Source: Pleurodeles waltl
Taxonomy: Eukaryota > Chordata > Amphibia > Caudata > Salamandridae
DNA: 64,000 bases
Reading direction: 5' to 3'
Assembly (NCBI RefSeq): GCF_031143425.1
Contig: NC_090439.1
Location: 355,936,027 to 356,000,026, forward strand
Shown: piece after piece, positions 36,791 to 47,923 of the stretch
How the letters are laid out: each line of letters begins with the position of its first letter
Numbering within the stretch: the stretch's first letter is position 1
The notes under the pieces: model-generated
What the model saw: only the letters and a program-made list of their open reading frames with translations
Told to the model about the DNA's origin: nothing
The model's database searches: none
Made by a program: the position numbers and the translations under genes

Positions 36791-36875
36791 AGGTTAGCTG
36801 GGGTGAGGAGTGTTAGCCAATGAGGTTACTAGCCTTTCTGCAGCAAAATTAGAATTTAGAGGTGTTTCTGCTAAG

Positions 36876-37330
36876 ACATATGTATAAAATGACATGTCCT
36901 ACCTAACAATATATAGCTTCCCGCCTTAGGGCGCCATAGGCCTTCCTTAGGGGAAGTGGTGGCTTTGCCATTGGTTTGAATGGCAAAGTCGAACTGGCAG
37001 TGTGACGACAGCTCTTCCGGTCTGCAGTGGCAAGTTGGGAGCCATTTTTTGCTTTGTCACACACAGGGTGGCACAATCAGTGCTGTAACTCTGGGTGGGC
37101 ACTCTGTCATAAATGCCCTTGGTACCCGGGGCACCATATACTAGGGACTTATAAGTACTTGTAAATTTAGGATAGCCAATTCAACATACACTTTGTAGGG
37201 GGTTAGAATACTGGCACTGAGGTGTGGTAGGAGCCTCAATGCACTCTCAGAGCCGAAAAAACAGCAGTATCAGTCCAAAAATGTGGGAATGAACATGCAC
37301 AAAGAGGCATTTTCTTACATGTATTGTTTT
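36876..37330 (-). mobile_element. Partial LTR related to the 2.1 kb LTR family
   Basis: On the plus strand this reads ACATGTCCTACC, AAGTCGAACTGGCAGT, CTGCAGTGGCA, GGGTGGCACAATCAG, GGGGCACCATATACTAGGGAC and CCAATTCAACATACA. The same order of words occurs in the minus-strand LTR copy at about 50525-50880. It is a diverged, truncated member lacking both the TGTTAGA and TCTAACA ends. Confidence 0.55.
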
Positions 37331-38714
37331 TTTAAGTATCCAATATGATTTGATTACTCCTGGGAAGCTAGGTGTTGCAGAATTCTAGGACTACTGACAT
37401 ACCTAATAAATACAGTGTCCTGTTCAGTACATGGAAATGTCACGCTGAAAGGTGCTTGGACATCCAAAATTGTTTTGATTTCTCCAATGGGGCACTATGT
37501 TTTCTGTAAAGCAACCCCTTCCTCTACCCATCAGCCAATTTTTAGTGGGACCTGCTCATTTTTCTGGCAGCCCTCCCACTGGTAGCCTGGCAACAGAATT
37601 ACCCCTTGCCGCTAGGCAATCTTGTCTCTGGCCGTTTTCAGTGTGCAGGTATGACTGCCAAACGTTGTGAATACTATCCAACCTGCATGTTTGTGTTGGT
37701 GTTCATTATGTTTTACTAGTAGTAATGTTCACAAACACACCTTCGAGAACAGATTTGCTCAAACGGAAATTGCGGCACAGGCCGAAATATCGGCGTGGCA
37801 AACCCCATTTAAGACGACAAATTCTAACTATTTCCAATTCTGTAAACCCGAATTAGGAATTTGCACTCGTCACATTGTGTTTGCGCATCAGGGCGACGCT
37901 TAGGTTTGCACACATACTTTTGTGAATTAGCCTCGCACAGTTTACAAAGTAGCTCACTTTATTCCTGCTTTCTCGCTGTTTCATCAGCCGCCGGTACAGG
38001 AACTTGCATATCCGTTTAGTAACATTATCAGTCTTCTTTCATCTCGCTCCTGAGATCTAAAATTGAATATTTCATAACATCTTGATGAGACTTATAATGT
38101 GTTCTAAGAGCCTCCATCAATAAAACGCCGACGAAGAAAAGCCTGGAGTTACACAATCATAATGGGTTAAGGCGCAATCTATCACCCCCCAACACAAGAA
38201 GACATTCTGGGGACGTTAAAGTGCAGCCTTTGACCTTCAGTAAAATATAGGCTTTGTTACTGCATCTTTCATTTAAACGAGAAAGGAACAAACAAAATGT
38301 ATTCTTTGAACTCATAACTGTGATTCATAACTATAAAATGAAATAGTAAAAGAGATATAATAAGGGAACAAAACAAAACCTATATTCAAGAAAAAGCTTC
38401 AATATAGGTTTTCAAACATGCATATGTTTGCGTTAGAAAAAAACAAACAAACAGGAGAAAGCTAGGAACAGCGCTTAGAATACACAGGGTACAAGTAGAT
38501 GTTAAACTTCTGGCGAAATGGCGATGCGAGTTCCCTCACAAATGCTACTTAAACTGACAACAGCAGGCAGGGTTGGACTGGGAAATAAAACAGCAACTTG
38601 GGCGGTTTTAACAGGCGGCCCATCCTCCTCAGAGCAAGCCCCCCCCCTCAAAAGAGATTGTGGAATAAAAAGGGGAGGGGTTCTGTCTCAGATTTATTTT
38701 ACAAATGGATAAAC
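37331..38714. other. Unassigned DNA, no gene seen
   Basis: AT-rich, with no gene or repeat boundary recognised. Confidence 0.3.
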
Positions 38715-39693
38715 AACATAGTTTTAGCAACACAAAAAGGTGATGGAGAGAGTGTTGAAACTTTTCAAACACTCACCTGAGTCACAGATCGGGGTTTAAT
38801 TAATCGTTCTTTTGCTCACCATGCCACCCCAGTTTGGACCCAGCCATATGCAAATCACTCTTGACCCTGTTCCCCATGAGAACAATCCAGCCCGAACTGC
38901 CAGGCCAGGTTATCCCTGGATCGGAAACAAGCATCCTGGGACTGGTTTCATGGTATCACCCTTTATCAGCCAGGCTAGCTTGAATCCAGTGGCACAGTGA
39001 CCAAGGGACCCACGTCTGGGCATAGCCTTCCCACTTAAAGCAATTTTAGCAACACAAAAGGATGATGGACGGAGTGTTGAAACTTTTCAAATACTCGCCC
39101 CCAGTCACAGATCTTGGTTTAATCAATTGTTCTTTTGCTCACCATGCCACCCCAGTTTGGACCCAGCCATCTGAAAATCATTCTTGACCCTGTTCCCCAT
39201 GAGGACAGTCCAGACCGACCAGGGTCAAGACTGATTTTCAGATGGCTGGGTCCAAACTGGGGTGCCGTAGTGAGCAAAGGAACGATGGATTAAACCAAGA
39301 TCTGTGACTGGGGTGAGTGTTTGCATTGTTCAGCACTCCATCCATCATCCGTTTGTGTTGCTAAAGTTGCCCTAAGTGGGAAGGGCATTCCCAGACATGG
39401 TATTGTGTTCACTGTGGCACTGGATTCAAGCTAGCGTGGCTGATAAATAGGAATACTCTGAAACTGGTCCCAGGATGCTTGTTTGTGGTCCAGGGAGGAC
39501 GTGGCCGAGCAGTTCGGGCTGGCCTGTTCCCATGAGGAACAGGGTCAAGACTGATTTGCATGTGGCTGGGTCCAAACTGGAGTGGCATGCTGAGCAAAAG
39601 AATGATGGATTAAACCCAGATCTGTGACTGGGGTGAGTGTGTGCATTGTTCAGCATTCCATCCATCATCCTTTTGTGTTGTTAAACTACATAG
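38715..39693. repeat. Inverted satellite: two direct units facing two inverted units
   Basis: A unit of about 320 bases starting TTTTAGCAACACAAAA runs on the plus strand from 38720 and restarts at about 39047. The second copy stops near 39190. After a short spacer (39191-39218) the same sequence returns on the minus strand (39219-39365), followed by a full minus-strand unit to about 39690. The interval is therefore a giant imperfect palindrome with arms of about 470 bases. Each full unit carries a 62-codon open frame in the same register (38812-39000 plus, 39597-39409 minus). About three quarters of the residues are identical, including QFGPSHMQI and LDPVPH. Confidence 0.75.
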
Positions 39694-41285
39694 TTTAACA
39701 GCCCATTTTTCCCAATGTGTTGACTAGAAAACATGGATTTTACACACAGTTCAGAAAAACAAAACTCATCAATTATCTCCGCACTTCAGCATCTGGTGCT
39801 CTATCAAGGAGCACTATTTCTCCATAGCAGCAACTCTTGTATGTGTGAGACTTTGAGAATATTATGTGCTGCTCTCCTAGGGCTGTTTTGAGGACGGATG
39901 AGCGAAGATATCCAGTTTAGAGAGCTGCTCTTTAGCCCCCAGTCTACTTGGCGCTTTCCTCCTGTCCTCTGTGGCAAGTACCTCTTTAATGATAGGACAC
40001 TGTTTTTTAATTACCTGCATTCAACCACTGACTGAAGAGCGCTACCGGTAATGCTTCAATTCTATGTAAGTGAAGTTGTCAGGAGCCACGGTTTTCATGT
40101 AAGTGGACTCAGTTCCAGTACATAGCAAACCCTTAACTGCTCTGTACCATCCCATGTTTGTGTAGTTATTTTATCTATGTCACAGCATTCTACTTGAGCA
40201 TATTTGTTAAACATTTTGAATTACTGGAAAATGCTAAAGAGTACACTGGGTCAAGGAATTTCTTCAAGACACTCTCCGACAGGATGGACTAATGTTTGAG
40301 TGAGCAAATGTGATCACTATAAGACATAACATGACTAAGCCAATAATCCCTCTGAGCGAAGTTATGGTCGATTCGTTCCATTATATGCCCTTCAGGTCTG
40401 AAACCATAAATTAGTTTCAGCCACTATGAAGATTTTGATTTGTCTCTGTGGTCTTCATCAGAAGCAGAATGCTTTTTGTCTCTGTAATATTTAGGAGGTT
40501 GTGCCATCCAGTATTTAGTATTGAAAAGACGATTTTACTTTTGCACCAGTGTTAGTAAAGTCAGCAGTGAAATTGTTTAGTTTCTTCATTGTAGTCTGGG
40601 ATGTACCAGGATGGTATTGTTTCAAAAATAACTTCCTTTAAACAATATTTGATAGTACTTCTTGAGGAAATCTGGTCTGAGGCTGGTCTGGTTGTAGTCA
40701 AAGTGACATTCCTCCTGTCACTGTCATTGAATGCTTGATCAGAGCTCAGGTCGACTGACTGGCAGTACTGCAAGTCATATGATGGTCCTGTGGAACACAA
40801 GCCTGCACATCATGACAATGGCCACATTGTAATCAATGGCATCACGGGAACAGATACACAGACCCCGTAGAGCACAAGTCTATACTTAAAGTACATGTGT
40901 TGGATGATGATTCTCCATTGGATATTCCTGAGATACATGTTTGATAATTTATGTTATGGAGTGCTACTTGCAAAATTCTAGTGCTGTGTTGTGCAAATGA
41001 GGAAAAAAGTAACTCATTGCCAAATCTATAGAGTTGCATGCTTATGATGGCATTGGCGCCCCTTTGGCAAAAATAATTCAGTTTAGTGCAACACTAAGCA
41101 CTGTGCTATAAAGCAAATGTGGAATAGGGGAGTCTTGCATGAAACTTTGAGTACATTTTCCTCTGCATAAAAAACAGGCAAATGTTAAACTGTGTAAAAT
41201 ATGTAATTTAACTTATGTTACAAATATTACACGTCAGAATCATGTGATATTCCAATTGCCAGTCGTTTGTGCCTAGTAACATGTA
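39694..41285. other. Unassigned DNA, no gene seen
   Basis: No gene or repeat boundary recognised. Confidence 0.3.
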
Positions 41286-41640
41286 GGCCCTGATTTATAC
41301 TTTTTGGTGCAAAATTACACTAACGCAGTTTTGCACCAAAAAGTTTAGCACCGGCTTGCACCATTTCTGTGCACCACCCAGGCACCATATTTATGGAATG
41401 GTGCAAGCCGATGCAAAGGGTGGGCAAGTGACATTAGTCGGGTGGGGCTGGCGGTATGGAAGAACGGGGTATCGCACCAAAAAATGACATTAGGCAGGTT
41501 AGAGTAAAAAAGAAAAATGACTCTTACCTGCCTAGAGTCACTTTCTGACGCAAAACCATCCATACCACATGACTCCTGTCTTAGAAAAGACAGGAGTCAT
41601 GCTCACCATCCCAATGGCCAGCACAGGGGACCAGGGTCTT
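41286..41640. mobile_element. Harbinger-derived non-autonomous element, right-truncated
   Basis: Begins GGCCCTGATTTATAC then TTTTTGGTGCAAAA, with an immediate palindrome (41308-41343) around AACGCAGTTTTGCACC. From 41345 to 41635 it parallels 52500-52795: TTGCACCATT, GGTGGCGGTATGG-like, GACATTAGGCAGGTTAGAG, AAACCATCCATACCACATGA, GACAGGAGTCATG and TGGCCAGCACAGGGG. It then diverges, and the right end is missing. Confidence 0.7.
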
Positions 41641-42364
41641 GAGGGTCTGCGTCTAAGCAAGTGCTGCCGCTGACTCCAGACACTTCCACCCTCCTGCTGC
41701 TGAGCCTAACTTGGGCAGGGGAAGGCCGAACAAGGGATTTCCTGTAGATGAGAGGTGTTACCAACTCTCCTTTAGAAATAGGTGTCTCTGGGCTGGGGGG
41801 GGGGGGTGCTCCTGAGCGCCACCAGACTGCTTTGAAGGGCACATTCGGTGTCCTCCTTGCATAAACCGGTTTACTCCAGTGCAGGAGCCCCCAGCTCATG
41901 CTCTGGTGTTAAACCACACAAAGGACAGTGAAGTGACCACCTCCCTGTCCAGAGCTTCCCCTAAGGAGGTGCCCAGAGCTCTGCCAGGTGGCCACTTGAT
42001 TCTGCCATCTTGGAAATAAGATGAGCAGAGGACCCTGGGAGCATCTGATCGGTCAGCTCACCAGATCAGTGTCCGCGACCTGTCCCCAATAGGTGGGTCA
42101 CTGCAGTACTGTCCAACCCCCTTCTTGGTTTACTTAAGGGCTCCCCTGGAGGAGGGCTAGATTCATCTGCAAGATTCTTCTTCAAGACACTTCTGCTGCT
42201 GGACACTGGATTCTCCTGCTGGACTTCACCAGGACCCAAGACAAGACTGCATTTGGTAGGAGGGCTCCTACTGCAATTTTGTCCCCGGGTATTGCAAGGA
42301 CCCTGCAACGTCCATGGCCATGCATCCTCCAGAGTCACAAGAACTCTGCCAGCATTAAGGACAG
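41641..42364. other. GC-rich unassigned DNA
   Basis: GC-rich sequence with a G10 run at about 41808-41817. No gene motif is found in the short frames. It ends at the LTR boundary at 42365. Confidence 0.3.
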
Positions 42365-43901
42365 TGTTAGAAATGGAGTCTTTGGTTGGCAGTCAGGTTA
42401 CCCCTGTCCAAGCAAGGACCCTCACTCTAGTCAGGGTAAAGGAGAATGACCTTCAGTTAACCACTGCTCATCCCCTTGGTAGCTTGGCCGAGGAGGCAGG
42501 CTTAACTACAGAAGCAATGCATGAAGTATTTGTACCAACACATACAGTAATAGAGTGAAAACACTACAAAGGGGACACCACCCAGTTCAGAATAATAGGG
42601 AACATTTATCTAAATCAAACAAGACCAAAACAGCAAAAATCCAACATGCACAAGTCAAGATATGAATTTTCAAAAGAATAAGAGTCTTAATCCTTAGAAA
42701 ACAGTGAGAATGCTGTTGTTACACAAAGTACCTGGTTAGCGTAAAAAATAAAGACGCACAGGCGAGCGAGAGTCGGAAAAGGGTAGCGATGCATCGATTC
42801 CTTACTCACAAGTGAGGGTGTGCATCGTTTCCTCCTCCGGTAAGATTTCCTTGGATCTGCGCAGAGTCGAGGTTGACCCAGACACCCAGGGACGATGCAT
42901 GGAAAATAGGGTCACACGGAATTAGAAAATTGCACTGCATGTGGTTTGTGTCGTTATCAGCATCTGTAAGTGAGTGTTGTGCATCATTTCTCCAGCGGTG
43001 TTGTGCCGATCTCCCAGCCACGCTGCAGGTGGAGCCACAAAGCTGGCAGTGCGTCATTTATGAGCCACGTTGCGGAAGGTGCGTCGTAAATTTCCCCACA
43101 CTGCATTCTGTGCATGGATCCTCAGCTTTACCTTTCAAGGGACCAGGGGCTAGATACGGCACCACTTGGCAGGGCAGGAGTCTCAGCAAAAAGTCTAGGT
43201 GCTGGCAGGGGGAAGTCTTTGATGGCCCTGAGACTTCAACAACAGGAGGCAAGCTCAATTCAAGCCCTTGGAGATTCTTCTGAAGCAGGAATGCACAACA
43301 AAGTCCAGGCTTTGTCACCCTTCACAGTCAGAAGCAGCAACTGCAGGATAGCCCAACAAAGCACAGTCACTGGCAGAGGTAGCACTTTTCCTCAGCTCTT
43401 CTCCTTGGCAGAGGTTCCTCTTGATTCCAGAAGTGATCTCATTTTCAGGGGTTTAGTTGCCACTACTTATAGCACTTTCTGCTTTTGAAGTAGGCAAACT
43501 TCAAAGGACAGTCTCTCCTGTTTGTAAGATCCTGCCTTGCCCAGGCCAGGCCCCAGACGCACACCAGTGGGTTGGAGACTGCATTGTGTGAGGGTGTTTT
43601 CAGGTGTGAGTGACCACTCCTCCCCTCCCTCCCAGCACAGATGGGTCATCAGGATATGCAGGCTGCACCCCAGCCCCCTTTGTGTCACTGTCTAGAGGAG
43701 AGGTGCAAACAGCTCAAATGTCAAACTGACCCAGACGGGCAATCCACAAACAGGCACAGTCACAGAATGGTTTTAGCAAGAAAATGTCTACTTTCTAAAA
43801 GTGGCATTTTCAAACACACAATGTAAAAACAAACTTCACTAAAAGATGTATTTTTAAATTGTGAGTTCAGAGATCCTAAACTCCATAGTTCTATTTGCTC
43901 C

Positions 43902-44789
43902 TGTCTTATCCAGGTGACTGGTATACTGAACAGATCAGGTGTCAATAAGGACGCTCAATGAAGGACCAAACGCCAATTATGAACACAATTTAGCTTTACT
44001 AGAATTTCAGGTAAATGCAAGCCTTTGGCACATCAACAAAGTAGAATGAAAAATAGCAATAAAGAGCATCTATTTATATACGAGCACACAACAAAGAGCA
44101 TCTATTCATGTATGAGCAGAGAGTTAATTGACATCTATTTATATATAAGCAAAGGATTGATTGACAGATATAAGCTTTGATTAACTGTATACTAAACGCG
44201 TATTTCAATTACTGCAGCAAGATCACACTAAAATGTCCAGGAAGCAAAACATAAATGAGCTGAACACTTCAGATTATAAACATAGTGCAAGCATAATAAT
44301 CAATCATAGTAATAGAGCAGAGAAACAAAGGCCTTTCATCCCTGGGTGGAACTTAACTTAGTCCACGAAATGCTGGGAAGCCCTCTACCGCCTGCTTGGA
44401 CCTCTCTCTCCCTCGAGCGTCACGGTCTCTGAACAGCAAAACAGGAAGGCAGCGCTGTGGGCCTGGCGATGGCAGCTTTCACAACCCCATGTGCGAGCTT
44501 CAATCACCTCACCCGCACTTCAGTGCTTAAATAACCTGAAGCTTGGATTCTATCCCTTTCTCGCATTTTGTCCCTTGGCTGCTCTACCATTCCCTAGCCA
44601 TTGTTTTCATTCCATCTTTTTCCTGTACTCCTGTTCTCAAGGTTGAGACGACCTCCGTTTTCCTCTCCTACACATCCTGGACTTTTCCACGTTGTTCAGG
44701 TTTCAGCAGGCATCACGCTCATCTACACTGTTCAAGCTAATTAACCCTTCATGTCACAATGTCTTCCGCACCTTTCCCTATACTGATCA
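43902..44789 (-). repeat. ERV 3' LTR, 888 bp
   Basis: On the plus strand it runs from TGTCTTATCC to CTATACTGATCA. It matches the 5' LTR over its length with few substitutions (7 differences in about 150 bases compared by eye around 44222-44370). It lacks a block of about 78 bases present in the 5' LTR (about 50214-50290) and about 30 bases near 50078-50106. At 43922-43945 a 24-base piece is inverted relative to the 5' LTR. Confidence 0.85.
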
Positions 44790-44800
44790 CTCCACCCCTT
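44790..44800 (-). promoter_or_regulatory. Polypurine tract
   Basis: Minus strand AAGGGGTGGAG, directly abutting the 3' LTR start (TGATCAG). All purine except one T. Position and composition fit the plus-strand priming site of a retrovirus. Confidence 0.7.
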
Positions 44801-44838
44801 AGATTAGTGCGATGCATGCGAAACAAAATCATTTATTT

Positions 44839-45431
44839 TTACGTTTCGCTAGCTAGGTTGCTACGAATACTTGTCAGCGTTATTCTAAGCGCTTGCATCT
44901 TAGTATAAAGCTGTTTTGTGCGTGCATATAGTCTACATAGTATAGTTATTAGCATAACACAAACAATCAATAACCAAATTAACAGATGTAACACAATATT
45001 TAACATCTTTGTAGCTCCTGGTGCCCAGCCTAAGATGTCATACCAATGGTGCTCAGTTACTTGCTGGATTTGTGAAGCAGTGTGCATAAGCTGCTTGGCG
45101 TCTATGGTCATGTGTATGGCGGTATCCTTGGTATATTTAGCTGCCATATCAAATTTAGCAAATGTGGCTTGTGAGTAGCACCTGATTGCCTCTTGTCTAG
45201 GTAGCTTAACAACAAGCGGGATGTTCCATTCTAACTGTGCTCGCATTTGCATCTGTAATGTGGTTGTGGTGAACTTAGTCGGTCGGTATAAGATGTGAGT
45301 GCTTATGTCAATAATGCTGGTAATATTGCTCATACACATACTTGCGCTCCAGTGGTTTGTACAAATCCGTTAACAAGTAAGGGATGATTAGTAACGTAAC
45401 ATATACTCTCTGTCCCTATCTGATATAAGTC
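44839..45431 (-). pseudogene. env: ERV envelope, transmembrane-subunit remnant
   Basis: The end of the RNase H frame (to 45330) reads as an env ectodomain fragment with CYVTNHPLLVNG. An overlapping frame (45339-44839, 166 codons) continues it with CMSNITSIID, an extended helical region and QVTEHHWYDILGWAPGAT. A strongly hydrophobic membrane span follows at about residues 113-135, then a basic cytoplasmic tail of about 30 residues. This is the layout of a retroviral TM subunit C-terminal half. The surface subunit, the fusion peptide and the first heptad region are absent. A frameshift separates the two pieces. Confidence 0.65.
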
Positions 45432-46079
45432 TGTGCCATTCTCTCCTAGATGTCCGGATGTTGCATGGGCCCAGTTTGCTAAAGCAGCATCAGCTTCCTC
45501 ATTGATGACCACTGTTCGTGTTTTGGCCATCTGATCTGCGGTATTGTTGAATAGAGATGCAAGTGAGGTGTCCGATGGGCAATGGGCATACACATGTCCC
45601 ACATAGATTTGACATTTTTTCCCTTTCTCCCACATCTCTTCCCATAGCTGCTCGACTCCCCAAATGGCGGTGCCTTTAATTTTCCATCCATCCTTGCACC
45701 AAGTCGGGGCCCAGCTTACTAGTCCTTGGTAAGTGGCCCAGCTGTCAGTGTACACAAATGTTTTCTCTCCGATGGGGGCCTGTTCGATCACTTCTGCTAT
45801 CCCCTGCAGTTCTGCAAGCTGGCTTGATCCATTATCTCCTCCTCGCAGCAACAGCGTTTCTGTAGCAGGCTGGAATGCGACTGTTTGCCATTGCCTTTTT
45901 CCTTGATGGTACCGGGCAATGCCATCTGTGAACCATGCATTTTGCTGTTCTTCTTCAGTGAGTTGTTCAAAAGGTGGGGCTATTTTAAACAGTGAGGATT
46001 CCATTTCAGATGGTTCTGGCGAGGGGGCCATTGCCTGCAAGTCCACTGCCTCTAACATATCTTCTTGTAACTTCGACAC
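45432..46079 (-). pseudogene. pol: ERV RNase H and start of integrase
   Basis: RNase H spans residues 48-190 of the frame starting at 46079. The four catalytic acids are visible: Asp52 (WFTDG), Glu90 (LAELQG), Asp112 (YTDSWA) and Asp182 (NTADQMA). After a short linker the integrase zinc-binding region begins with His205 and His210 (HATSGHLG). The sequence then switches abruptly at about 45432 into env-like sequence. The two Cys of the HHCC finger, the integrase core and the C-terminal domain are missing. The RNase H itself reads without a stop. Confidence 0.7.
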
Positions 46080-46193
46080 TCCTGCTGGCCCCGGCTTTGC
46101 CCTCTGCTGCAGATACCATTTCCACTTTACGATGGTAGACTCCTGCGCCCTGCCTACTTTAGTGCCAACCCGTCCTTCTCTTATCCAGCTTAG

Positions 46194-47050
46194 TCAGGGG
46201 ACCCGTGTTTTTAAGGTAACCGGCCGGTCACCAGTTATGCGTTCTGTTTCCACTGAAGCCCAATATGCCCTTGCTAGTTCTTTTTCTAACGGGGTGTAAT
46301 TGCTCAGGAATGGTGTTAATCTCTTTGACCAGAATCCTTGTGGCAAGCTCTTTTTCCCCTGCCTCTGCCATAGGCTCCACATCACTACATCATCCTGTAC
46401 TATCATTTCCAGCTCAAACGGGTCTCCTTCTGGGATGGGACCTAACGCAAAATAGTTCTGTAATGCATCTTTTGCTCCCTCAAAGGCCTCTTGCTGTTCA
46501 GGTCCCCATTGGAAAGCGTGCTTTTTTTCGTGTGACTTGATATAATGGTCTCAGTATTAATCCTAAGTGAGGGATATGTTGTCTCCAGAATCCCATCAAA
46601 CCAATAAATCGTTGTGCTTCTGCCTTAGTTTAGGAATCTTTAGCTGCTGTACCGTATCAATCACTTTCTGTGGTATTCTTTTTACCTTCCCTGACCAAAT
46701 AGTGCCCAGGAATTTCACCTCTTGTGCAGGGCATTCAACCTTTTTTGGGTTAATAGCCCATCCCCTCTGCTGTAAGTACTCAATTAACCTTTCCAGGGTG
46801 CCTGAGACTTGTTCTTTGGTTTCCCCAGTGATCATGATATCATCAGTGTAATGTGCAAGTCGGATGTTTCCTGCCGAGAAGTTGGCTAAATCTCTGGCTA
46901 TTAGTCCATGACACAATGTGGGACTATGTACGTATCCCTGGAGCAACTTCCTGAATGTGAATTGTCTGTCCTGCCAGCTTATTGCAAATTGGTCTTGACT
47001 GGCCTCATCAATGTCAATTGAGAAAAAGGCGTTTGCTAAATCAATTACGG
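46194..47050 (-). pseudogene. pol: ERV reverse transcriptase palm/thumb and connection
   Basis: The open segment 46946-46596 holds the RT catalytic box YTDD at 46839-46850, with [14 protein letters not shown] upstream and VKFLGTIW downstream. That is the standard order of RT motifs B, C and E. The frame breaks at a stop at 46596-46598. Connection-domain sequence continues in shifting frames, with a further open piece at 46406-46194 (SKRLTPFLSNYTPLEKEL) before another stop. The catalytic Asp pair is intact although the gene is not. Confidence 0.7.
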
Positions 47051-47737
47051 CATGCCATTCCCCACATCTTTACTCAACTGTTCCACTAGCATGATGGTGT
47101 CTGGGACTGTGGCTGCCAAGGGTGGAGCCACTTTATTCAGTTGTCGATAGTCGACAGTCATTCGATAGGTATCATCTGGTTTCTTTACGGGCCATATGGG
47201 AGAGTTAAATGGGCTCACAGACGGCCTTAACACACCTGCATCTAGCAGCCCCTGAATGGTTTCAGAAATCTCTTTATAACCTCCAGGTATGCGGTACTGT
47301 TTAATGCATACCAGCTCCTTTGGAGGAGGCACATGTAATGGGCTCCACTTTGCATGCCCAACCAGAAATGTCCTAGATTTCTTTATATGTACGCTCCTCA
47401 CACCAAAAATAAATGTTCTCCATTGTGTATCAATAGTTTTGCCTAGTAACAAATCCATACCAATAATGTATTCTGGTACTTCAGCTATTAATACCTCTGC
47501 CGAGAACGGGGGTCCTTTACCAATTGACAATTTGAGTTTAACAGGTTTGGCCTCTGTTTCTGCACCCCCATAACCATTAATGATCACACCCTTTCCTGGC
47601 AGCCTCTTAGGGTTTCCATTTCTCAAAGTTACTTCTGCACCTGTATCGAGCAGTGCCATAACATGTTGTGTTCCTTTTTGCCAATAAATGATGAGAGGTA
47701 CATATGGCCGCCTGTCCCCGGGGCTTACCTCTTGCAC
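47045..47737 (-). pseudogene. pol: ERV protease and N-terminal reverse transcriptase
   Basis: An aspartic protease occupies about residues 10-110. It has the active-site motif LLDTGAEVT (Asp at about 47645), the flap INGYGG, and EYIIGMDLLLG at the second conserved region. A linker leads into the RT fingers: KQYRIPGGYKEI, a GVLRPSVSPFNSPIWPV block and YRMTVDYRQLN. The frame is the same as the second gag frame (47924-48292), separated from it by a TAG and a TGA, so gag and pro may once have been continuous. It ends at a frameshift near 47045, before RT motif A. Sequence style is ERV-L-like. Confidence 0.75.
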
Positions 47738-47887
47738 TGCTCTGACTCCTGGGGTTTGGCCTGACCTTCATAGTAAGGGGCCTGGGACTTCCCAGCCATT
47801 ACTGGACAAGTCGGGATATAGAGTTGAGACAGGCACCTTCCTATTTTTCCCTAATTCTGCTTTTTCTTTCTCAGACTCGTCCATTGG

Positions 47888-47899
47888 TGGTGCTGAGGG
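47888..47899 (-). other. PSAP late-domain-like motif between gag and protease
   Basis: In the gag/pro frame, eight codons after the TAG at 47924-47926, the sequence encodes Pro-Ser-Ala-Pro followed by Pro. PSAP/PTAP motifs in Gag recruit TSG101 for budding. Its location after the stop implies either that the stop is a later mutation or that the motif belongs to a Gag-Pro readthrough product. Confidence 0.4.
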
Positions 47900-47923
47900 C
47901 TGCGTCTCATCAAATGCCTCCTT

